A stretch of DNA of 64,000 bases from Clostridia bacterium. Lineage in GTDB: Bacteria > Bacillota > Clostridia > Christensenellales > CAG-138. The stretch is taken from assembly GCA_017388175.1 (NCBI GenBank), contig JAFOTD010000008.1:48971-112970 (forward strand). Direction: 5' to 3'. A program made the position numbers and the translations under genes. Below the pieces are notes generated by a model. That model worked only from the letters and a program-made list of their open reading frames with translations. It searched no databases and was not told where the DNA came from. Of the stretch, positions 57,854 through 64,000 are shown piece after piece. How positions within the stretch are numbered: position 1 is the stretch's first letter; each line of letters starts with the position of its first letter.

Positions 57854-57882
57854 AGCTTGTCAAAAATCCTTTTGACAAGCTG
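57853..57882. repeat. Perfect 13-bp hairpin
   Basis: CAGCTTGTCAAAA-ATCC-TTTTGACAAGCTG, fully symmetric, between the MFS terminator and the modular element. It may be a second terminator or an insertion scar. Confidence 0.8.
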
Positions 57883-57884
57883 AG

Positions 57885-58198
57885 CAGGCTGTTGGGAAGG
57901 GAGAGATGGCGACGCGTGGGAAGTGTGCGACGGCACCACTGAAACGAAGCGAAAGCGGAGTGATAAAGAATTCGTGTTTTCACGATGGAGCTATACTAAA
58001 GTATGCGACTGAGGATGGTGACGCGTGGGAAGCGCGCGACGGCACCGCTGTAACGGAGCGAAGCGAAGTGGTTACGAAAACGCGGATAGTTTGCGACGAA
58101 ATAATAGAAAGAAAGGGCACTTTTGTGCCCTTTCATCCTGCAAGTGTTCATTCGAAACATATCGCCGCAAACGGTCTGACCCCTTTTACGACAGCCTG
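57885..58198. repeat. Modular intergenic element, copy B
   Basis: 314 bp bounded by CAGGCTG and CAGCCTG, in opposite orientation to copy A at 18917-19104. Order on the plus strand: end module (GGGAAGGGAG), inserted unit 57905-57962, module with hairpins CGTG-TTTT-CACG and ATAC-N4-GTAT, a second inserted unit 58014-58070, then GAAAACGCGGATAGTTTGCG, a hairpin GGGCAC-TTTT-GTGCCC, ATCGCCGCAAAC and the closing end. The inserted units share about 85% identity and also occur at 9744-9804. No gene lies here. Confidence 0.78.
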
Positions 58199-58231
58199 AA
58201 AGAAGGCTCTCTTTTCGGAGAGCCTTCTTTT
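58199..58231. terminator. Second identical copy of the MFS terminator hairpin
   Basis: AGAAGGCTCTC-N6-GAGAGCCTTCT as at 57823-57853, including flanking TGAA. It can terminate plus-strand readthrough or the opposing M23-like gene. Confidence 0.8.
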
Positions 58232-58243
58232 GCGTTTTTCTGG

Positions 58244-59401
58244 TTACGGAAGATAGTAAAGCGGGTTATACGGAATGCCTTCGATCAGAAGTTCGTAATG
58301 CAGAACGGATTCTTTCGCGTCTTCGGTTTCGGGCAGCGTGGCGATCGTTTCGCCCTTTGTGACGTGCTTATCGAGCACAAGGTTCGCCGCCGCCGCGTCC
58401 GAGTCGATGCAGAGACGGGACAAGAAACCGTCTTCGTGCCGGATCTCGATGACGAATCCGAGACCGTTTCGCTCGCCTAAAAACACGACCGTACCGGATT
58501 CCGGCGCCACGACGCGCGTACCGGGCGTTGCGGCATAGTCGACGCCGTAGCGCATTTCACCCGTCTGAAGGCCGAAATACCCGATCAGCTTTCCGCGAAT
58601 CGGCGCCGTAAACGACAGCGATTCCGAAACAGGCCCGCGCTCGCCCTCGTTCGGGTTCGGAACGGATCCGTTCGCGCTCGCAGGCAAACGGTACGCGCCG
58701 ACCAGCGTGACACGCGGAATCCCCAGAACGACCGCCATCCGCATCGTTTCGGTTTTGGACACGGCAAGCCCGTCCTTATACAGCGTTTCGGTAAAGACGA
58801 ACGTGCGCGCGCCGACGCCGCAGCGCCGGTACATGCGTACGCCCTCCGGCAGAAGCGACGTGGTCTGTGTCTGCGGCTCCGGCGCTTCGATGATCAGCTC
58901 GGCGCATTCGACCGTGCGTCGCACCGGAATCAGCGAGCGGTTTTTACGAAGCTTGTTCAGCGCGACGTCAAACGCCGCGTATTCGACGGAGCCGTCCGCG
59001 GGAACGGTCGAGAGCACGGCATCGATGGAAGCCGTGCGAAGCACGGTGCTTCCGTCGAGGTTTTCATAGGCGCATTCTTCAAGGTAGGTGCGCACAAGCT
59101 GTTCGCTGACCTCGCGGCTGTCGAGCGCAAACAACGGAACGCCGTCGACAAGTAGATTGACGGCTTTCGGCGGATAAACGGGCACGGGCGTTTCGACGAC
59201 CGGCACCGGCGTGGGCGCGGGCGTGCGCATGGTGACCGCGTCCTCTTCGGTCGTCGGCTCCGGTGTGACGACGGTGCGCGGTTCGGAAACGGACAGCTTC
59301 ACTTCGCTCCGGTGAAAGAGCAGCGGAAGCAGGACCGCGAGCGCGATCATGACGAACGCGAAGCTGCCGATCAGAATCCATCGCTTTGCCGGGTCTTTCA
59401 T
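58244..59401 (-). CDS. M23/LytM-like membrane protein with a broken metal site
   Basis: 385 residues: membrane helix (about 9-29), a Pro/Thr linker (45-78), a middle region ending in a G5-like segment (SLIPVRRTVECAELIIEAPE), and a C-terminal LytM-like domain. The zinc ligands are lost: the H-x-G-x-D motif reads RYGVDYAA (His to Arg), the Y-x-H-L position reads LCID, and HLHFE is VLHYE (first His to Val). It is probably a non-enzymatic scaffold or activator, like EnvC or Bacillus SpoIIQ. AAAGGAG precedes the ATG. Confidence 0.8.
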   Translation of the reverse strand: MKDPAKRWILIGSFAFVMIALAVLLPLLFHRSEVKLSVSEPRTVVTPEPTTEEDAVTMRTPAPTPVPVVETPVPVYPPKAVNLLVDGVPLFALDSREVSEQLVRTYLEECAYENLDGSTVLRTASIDAVLSTVPADGSVEYAAFDVALNKLRKNRSLIPVRRTVECAELIIEAPEPQTQTTSLLPEGVRMYRRCGVGARTFVFTETLYKDGLAVSKTETMRMAVVLGIPRVTLVGAYRLPASANGSVPNPNEGERGPVSESLSFTAPIRGKLIGYFGLQTGEMRYGVDYAATPGTRVVAPESGTVVFLGERNGLGFVIEIRHEDGFLSRLCIDSDAAAANLVLDKHVTKGETIATLPETEDAKESVLHYELLIEGIPYNPLYYLP

Positions 59402-59602
59402 AAACGTCCGCTCCTTTCCCCGTTTTGTTGCAGTATATCACATCGAACGTAAAAAAGGAAACCGTTCCGTAAAGTTTTTCACGCTTTTACAATAAATTCA
59501 TGGGTGGAACCACTTTCTTTCGGCGGAAGGATATGATATTATATAGTTGTAATATTATAGGGTTGGTATGTTTTTCCAAAACCCGGGGACGAGGTGAAAC
59601 GG

Positions 59603-61492
59603 ATGTCGCACTTGACGGACGAAGAACTGTATTATTTCAACGAAGGTACCACAAAGACCGCCTACCGCTCTCTCGGCTGCCATAAGGTGGAGCAAAACGG
59701 TGAAAGCGTATGGCGGTTTGCCGTTTGGGCGCCGAACGCGAGAAGCGTTGCGGTCGCGGGAGATTGGAACTGCTGGAACCCGAATGCGGATCATATGCAT
59801 CCCGTCGGCTCGACCGGCGTGTGGGAGGTGCTGATCGGCATTGCAAACGAGGGACAGCTCTATAAATACGCGGTGCAGGGACCGGACGGCAACGTCTCGA
59901 TGAAGGCGGATCCGTACGCGCAGCGCTGTGAGGTCGCGGGCACGGCATCAATGGTCTGGGAGGCCGGCGAATTCCCGTGGACGGACGGCGCGTACCTGGA
60001 CCGCTGCACGAAGCGGCACAACGAGCCGATGAACATCTATGAAGTGCATCTCGGCTCGTGGCGCAAGGGGCTCGGGTATCGCGAGCTTGCGACGGAGCTG
60101 GTCGATTACTGCGCGGACATGGGCTACACCCACATCGAGTGCATGCCGCTGATGGCGTACCCGTTCAATCCGAGCTGGGGGTATCAGGTCACCGGCTACT
60201 ACGCGCCGACGACGCGCTACGGCACGCCGGACGATTTCCGCTTTTTTGTCAACCGCGCACACGAAAAGGGGCTCGGCGTGATCATGGACTGGGTGCCTGC
60301 GCATTTTACGCGCGACAGCTACGGACTGGCGTACTTTGACGGTACGCCGACCTACGAGCATCCCGACTGGCGGCGCTCCGAAATGAAGCAGTGGGGGACG
60401 CTGCTGTTCGATTACGGGCGCACGCAGGTGCAGAGCTTCCTCGTTTCCAACGCATGTTACTGGCTCAACGAGTTCCACATCGACGGATTGCGCGTCGACG
60501 CGGTGAGCTGCATGCTCTATCTCGATTACGGCCGCAACGACGGCGAATGGCTCCCGAATCAGTACGGCGGCAAGGAGAACCTCGACGCGGTCAACCTGTT
60601 CCATAAGATCAGCGCGGCGATCAACGAGATCCCGGGCAATAAGATCCTGATCGCGGAGGAGAGCACGGCGTTCCCGTGCGTGACGAACAAGCACGGCGAC
60701 AGCCTCGGATTCGATTATAAGTGGAACATGGGCTGGATGAACGACATGCTGCGCTACATGCAGATGGATTCGCTGTATCGCAAATGGCATCACGACAAGC
60801 TGACGTTCTCGCTGATGTACGCGTTCTCCGAGCATTATATTCTCGCGTTCTCGCACGACGAGGTCGTGCACGGCAAGCTGTCTATGCTGAACAAGATGCC
60901 GGGCGACTACTGGCAGAAGTTCGCGCAGCTTCGGCTTTTGTACGCATACCAGATGTCGCATCCGGGCAAGAAGCTGACGTTCATGGGCATGGAGATCGGC
61001 CAGTTCATCGAATGGCGGTTCGACGAGTCGCTCGACTGGATGCTTCTGGACTATCCGAAGCATGCCGAGATGCAGTGCTTCGTGCGCGAGATGAACAACT
61101 TCTATAAAAACACCCCGGCGCTCTACGAATGCGACGACGACTGGAACGGATTCGACTGGGTCGCCGTCGACGACGCGGTGCATTCGATCGCGGCGTTCGT
61201 GCGCAAAGACGCGAACGGCGATCCGATCCTGTGCGTGTTCAACTTCACGCCGGTCCCGTGGGACGATTATTGCCTCGGCAGCGAGAAGGCCGGCACGTAT
61301 ACCGAGATCTTCTCGACCGACGCGCCGTACTTCGGCGGCGGCGGGATGTCGTTCAACGAGCCGGTGAAGACGGTCGAGGAACCGTTCGATAAGTTCCGTC
61401 ACCGTCTGCACGTGAAGCTGCCCGCCTATGGCGCAGTATTCTTCCGGTTCACGCCGGATGAACCTACATCCCCGAAAGGAGCCAAAAAATGA
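59603..61492 (+). CDS. glgB: 1,4-alpha-glucan branching enzyme
   Basis: 629 residues. An N-terminal CBM48 module (about 30-125, [20 protein letters not shown]), then a GH13 barrel with the nucleophile region [20 protein letters not shown], acid/base Glu in [12 protein letters not shown] and the final [10 protein letters not shown], and an all-beta C-terminal domain. It adds alpha-1,6 branches to glycogen. I choose the ATG at 59603, 6 nt after GAGGTG, over the GTG at 59594. It is the first gene of the glycogen operon; the next gene overlaps its stop. Confidence 0.96.
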   Translation: MSHLTDEELYYFNEGTTKTAYRSLGCHKVEQNGESVWRFAVWAPNARSVAVAGDWNCWNPNADHMHPVGSTGVWEVLIGIANEGQLYKYAVQGPDGNVSMKADPYAQRCEVAGTASMVWEAGEFPWTDGAYLDRCTKRHNEPMNIYEVHLGSWRKGLGYRELATELVDYCADMGYTHIECMPLMAYPFNPSWGYQVTGYYAPTTRYGTPDDFRFFVNRAHEKGLGVIMDWVPAHFTRDSYGLAYFDGTPTYEHPDWRRSEMKQWGTLLFDYGRTQVQSFLVSNACYWLNEFHIDGLRVDAVSCMLYLDYGRNDGEWLPNQYGGKENLDAVNLFHKISAAINEIPGNKILIAEESTAFPCVTNKHGDSLGFDYKWNMGWMNDMLRYMQMDSLYRKWHHDKLTFSLMYAFSEHYILAFSHDEVVHGKLSMLNKMPGDYWQKFAQLRLLYAYQMSHPGKKLTFMGMEIGQFIEWRFDESLDWMLLDYPKHAEMQCFVREMNNFYKNTPALYECDDDWNGFDWVAVDDAVHSIAAFVRKDANGDPILCVFNFTPVPWDDYCLGSEKAGTYTEIFSTDAPYFGGGGMSFNEPVKTVEEPFDKFRHRLHVKLPAYGAVFFRFTPDEPTSPKGAKK

Positions 61493-62727
61493 AAAAGAAA
61501 ATCGTCTGCATGCTGCTTGCCGGCGGACAGGGCAGCCGCCTCGGCGTTCTGACCTCCAGCATGGCGAAGCCTGCGGTCCCGTTCGGCGGGAAGTATCGCA
61601 TTATCGACTTTCCGCTTTCGAACTGTGTCAATTCCGACATCGACACCGTCGGCGTGCTGACACAGTACCGTCCGCTCGCGCTGAACGCATATCTCGGCAC
61701 CGGACAGCACTGGGATCTCGACCGCACGAACGGCGGCGTGTTCGTGCTGCCGCCGTATATGACGGAGCATGACGGACACTGGTATTCCGGCACGGCGAAC
61801 GCGATCTGGCAGAACCGGTCCTTTGTTGATCAGTACGATCCCGATTACGTGCTGATCCTTTCGGGCGATCACATCTATAAGATGGACTATACGAAGATGC
61901 TGAAGTTCCACGTCGCAAACGAGGCGGCCGCGACGATCGCGGTGCTGAAGGTTCCGATGGAGGAGGCGCACCGCTTCGGCATCATGAATACAGACGAAAA
62001 CGGCACGATTGTTTCGTTCGAGGAAAAGCCGAAAAACCCGAAGAGCAACAACGCCTCGATGGGTATCTATATCTTCAACTGGAAGCTTCTTCGCGCGTAC
62101 ATGGATCGCGACGACGCCGATCCTTCGAGCGAGAACGATTTCGGCAAGAACATCATCCCGACCATGCTGAACGCGGGCGAAAAGATGGTCGCTTATCCGT
62201 TCGAGGGATACTGGAAGGACGTGGGAACGATTCAATCGCTCTGGGAAGCGAACATGGACCTCTTAGGCGAAAAGCCGGTGCTCGATCTCAATGATTCCGC
62301 ATGGCGCATCTACACGCGCAACCCGGTCATGCCGCCCCATTATACGGACGCGGCGGCGGACGTCAAAAACAGTCTGGTGGCCGAGGGCTGCGTGGTGCGC
62401 GGAAAAGTGCTGCATACCGTGCTGTTCTGCGGCGCAAAGTCGGATACGGGATCGGAGGTTATGGATTCGGTCGTGTTCCCGGAAGCAGAGATCGGCAGGA
62501 ACTGCCTCGTCAAAAAGGCGATCATCGGCGAAAACGCTATCATCGGCGACGGGGCGCAGATCGGCGTACCGCTCAAAGAGGGTGAAGTCGTCGACAACCA
62601 TCTGACCGGCGATATCGTGCTGATCGGCAGCGGCGTGGAAATTCCTGCCGGCGCGTCGATTCCCTGCGGCGCGGTCGTCACGGCCGAAACGATCGGACAG
62701 TTTATCAGCGGAGGTAAGGAAGCATGA
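61489..62727 (+). CDS. glgC: Glucose-1-phosphate adenylyltransferase, catalytic subunit
   Basis: 412 residues. The N-terminal nucleotidyltransferase domain has [20 protein letters not shown] and the [11 protein letters not shown] region; [12 protein letters not shown] holds the metal Asp; the glucose-phosphate segment is [15 protein letters not shown] left-handed beta-helix closes the protein. It makes ADP-glucose, the committed step of glycogen synthesis. ATGA overlap with glgB and with glgD shows tight translational coupling. Confidence 0.95.
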   Translation: MKKKIVCMLLAGGQGSRLGVLTSSMAKPAVPFGGKYRIIDFPLSNCVNSDIDTVGVLTQYRPLALNAYLGTGQHWDLDRTNGGVFVLPPYMTEHDGHWYSGTANAIWQNRSFVDQYDPDYVLILSGDHIYKMDYTKMLKFHVANEAAATIAVLKVPMEEAHRFGIMNTDENGTIVSFEEKPKNPKSNNASMGIYIFNWKLLRAYMDRDDADPSSENDFGKNIIPTMLNAGEKMVAYPFEGYWKDVGTIQSLWEANMDLLGEKPVLDLNDSAWRIYTRNPVMPPHYTDAAADVKNSLVAEGCVVRGKVLHTVLFCGAKSDTGSEVMDSVVFPEAEIGRNCLVKKAIIGENAIIGDGAQIGVPLKEGEVVDNHLTGDIVLIGSGVEIPAGASIPCGAVVTAETIGQFISGGKEA

Positions 62728-63851
62728 ATCAGGAAGCATTCGGTTTGATTTTTACCGGAGAAGCCAACCCCTATATGCGTGATCTCGTTCTTTCCCGCGC
62801 GGTTGCCGCGGTGCCGTTCGGCGGACGTTATCGCGTCATCGACTTCGGCCTTTCCAATCTTGTCAATACCGGCATTCGCAACGTCGGCCTGATTGTACAG
62901 CGGAACTATCATTCGATGATGGACCATCTCGGCACGGGCAAGGAATGGGATCTGAACCGCAAACGCGACGGTCTTTTTCTCCTTCCGCCATATTCTACCA
63001 AGGACAATACCGGCGTGTACCGCGGCGACATCGACGCGTTTCACTCCGTCATGCAGTACGTTCGCCGCTCGCCGCAGAAATATTTGATCCTGTGCGGCAG
63101 CCATACCGTGTTTAACACGACGTATGACGCCGTTTTAAAGCAGCACGTGGAATCCGGCGCGGACATCACCATCATGTACAACGAGGACCCGCGCTTCTTC
63201 CCGGAGGAGCAGAACCGCGATCTGAGGCTGCTGCTCGAAGAGGACGGCAAGACCGTTACAGGCCTTGAATGGAATCCGCGCAATCCGAGCTCGAACTTTC
63301 GTTCCTGCGAGATCAACGTGATCGACAAGGAGCTTTTTGAGGATCTCGTGGAGGAATCCTACGCGCGCGGCGGCGTCGACTTCGTGCGCGACATACTCCT
63401 TCCCGGCGTAAAGGATCTGAAGATCATGGGCTGGCGTTACGACGGCTATGTGGCAAGGATTGACTCGATCAATACGTACTTCATGCACAGCATGGAGCTT
63501 TTGGACGCTTCCGCGGCAAAAGACCTGTATAATATGAAGCATCCGATCTATACGAAGGTCAAGGATGAAATCGCAACGAAATACGGCGACTATGCCGACG
63601 TGCATAACGTGGTGATGGCGGACGGCTGCGTCATTGACGGCTCGGTCGAGGATTCGATTGTGTTCCGCGGCGTAACCGTGGAACACGGCGCGATCGTGAA
63701 GAACTCGATCCTGATGCAGGGGGTTACGGTGCGCGCGGGCGCGGCGCTTGATCACGTGATCCTCGATAAGAACGTCACGGTGAACGCGGGGCGCACGCTG
63801 ACCGGCTATGAGGGCATTCCGCTCGTTTTCCGAAAGAATCTGACCGTCTGA
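62724..63851 (+). CDS. glgD: Glucose-1-phosphate adenylyltransferase, GlgD subunit
   Basis: 375 residues, paralogous to GlgC. The N-terminal loop is degenerate: [20 protein letters not shown] replaces the AGGQGSRL pyrophosphate loop, as in known GlgD proteins, which regulate the GlgC-GlgD heterotetramer. [19 protein letters not shown] and the hexapeptide-repeat C-terminus ([20 protein letters not shown]) are clear. Having both subunits is typical of Firmicutes. Confidence 0.95.
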   Translation: MNQEAFGLIFTGEANPYMRDLVLSRAVAAVPFGGRYRVIDFGLSNLVNTGIRNVGLIVQRNYHSMMDHLGTGKEWDLNRKRDGLFLLPPYSTKDNTGVYRGDIDAFHSVMQYVRRSPQKYLILCGSHTVFNTTYDAVLKQHVESGADITIMYNEDPRFFPEEQNRDLRLLLEEDGKTVTGLEWNPRNPSSNFRSCEINVIDKELFEDLVEESYARGGVDFVRDILLPGVKDLKIMGWRYDGYVARIDSINTYFMHSMELLDASAAKDLYNMKHPIYTKVKDEIATKYGDYADVHNVVMADGCVIDGSVEDSIVFRGVTVEHGAIVKNSILMQGVTVRAGAALDHVILDKNVTVNAGRTLTGYEGIPLVFRKNLTV

Positions 63852-63873
63852 GGGCGGCGAAAGGAGAATCATC

Positions 63874-64000
63874 ATGAAAATACTGTTTGCGGCCAGCGAA
63901 TGCTTCCCGTTCATCAAGACGGGCGGTCTCGCGGACGTTGTGGGCTCGCTCCCGAAGGAGCTCGTGCGGCAGGGCGCCGAGGTCTCCGTCATGCTGCCGA
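63874..64000 (+). CDS. glgA: Glycogen synthase, N-terminus only
   Basis: The first 42 codons are present and the gene continues past the window edge. The start [20 protein letters not shown] is diagnostic of GlgA: KTGGLADV is the ADP-glucose-binding loop. AAAGGAG precedes the ATG. It uses ADP-glucose from GlgC-GlgD to extend glucan chains, completing the operon. Confidence 0.95.
   Translation, partial: MKILFAASECFPFIKTGGLADVVGSLPKELVRQGAEVSVMLP

Noticed and set aside
57906-58199. A 97-codon plus-strand open frame across the modular element.
   Set aside because: It is read through repeat units and hairpins that also occur elsewhere in other frames, so the conservation is at DNA/RNA level and not protein level.
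59500-59515. GGGTGGAACCAC upstream of glgB resembles the T-box antiterminator sequence.
   Set aside because: Only about 100 bases separate it from the opposing gene start, too little for a T-box stem I, there is no terminator alternative, and glgB is not an amino-acid gene.

Overview
The window is a GC-rich chromosomal segment of a monoderm, probably spore-forming Clostridia-type Firmicute. The signs are a full-length Spo0A, a CIRCE operator on an hsp20 gene, a TPP riboswitch on an ECF-type ThiT, DUF951 and DUF1284 proteins, the glgB-glgC-glgD-glgA order, strong AGGAGG ribosome binding sites, and many lipoproteins with Pro/Thr/Glu-rich linkers. Exact taxonomy cannot be read from the sequence alone. 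No rRNA, tRNA, CRISPR array or transposase was seen.

Layout. 0-9.6 kb holds small metabolic and stress genes: AlkD-type repair protein, hemolysin III/PAQR protein, MATE exporter, FlK-like thioesterase, tandem GNAT, DUF1284, flavin-binding split-barrel protein, quinol monooxygenase, two overlapping P-loop kinases and an FAD oxidoreductase. 9.9-15.1 kb is an operon of old-yellow-enzyme reductase, iron alcohol dehydrogenase, aldehyde dehydrogenase and acetyltransferase. 15.2-16.3 kb resembles a plasmid-type replicon remnant: AT-rich palindromic repeats, a winged-helix initiator-like gene with an internal 33-bp repeat, and a cluster of four DnaA boxes. 16.3-24.3 kb carries an Xre regulator divergent from a lipoprotein, a leucine-rich-repeat surface protein, spo0A, hsp20, three paralogous small membrane proteins (one apparently frameshifted), an HTH-TPR regulator and a riboswitch-controlled ThiT with an unusual N-terminal extension. 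24.4-26.7 kb is a tightly overlapping operon (hydrolase, DUF951, two signal peptidases). 26.9-28.9 kb is an ECF sigma/anti-sigma pair.

29-31.8 kb holds dnaA and dnaN with DnaA boxes between them, the likely chromosomal origin, although recF and gyrB do not follow. 32-36.6 kb has a lipoprotein, phosphoesterase, zinc-ribbon protein, ysxC, mreB and a WYL regulator. 36.7-44.9 kb is rich in envelope functions: an NlpC/P60 hydrolase with four peptidoglycan-binding repeats, a second NlpC/P60-like lipoprotein that has lost all three catalytic residues, an L,D-transpeptidase and a GH3 hexosaminidase. pckA, a zinc-ribbon membrane protein, a MacB-type ABC system, leuS, lgt, two M23-family proteins (one with a broken metal site) and an MFS protein follow. 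The window ends in the glycogen operon, cut inside glgA.

The strongest unexplained structure is a modular intergenic element with inverted CAGGCTG ends, present at 18917-19104 and 57885-58198. The two copies keep their hairpins although stem bases differ, and the second copy carries an extra dispersed repeat unit that also occurs at 9.7 kb and, diverged, at 38.6 kb.
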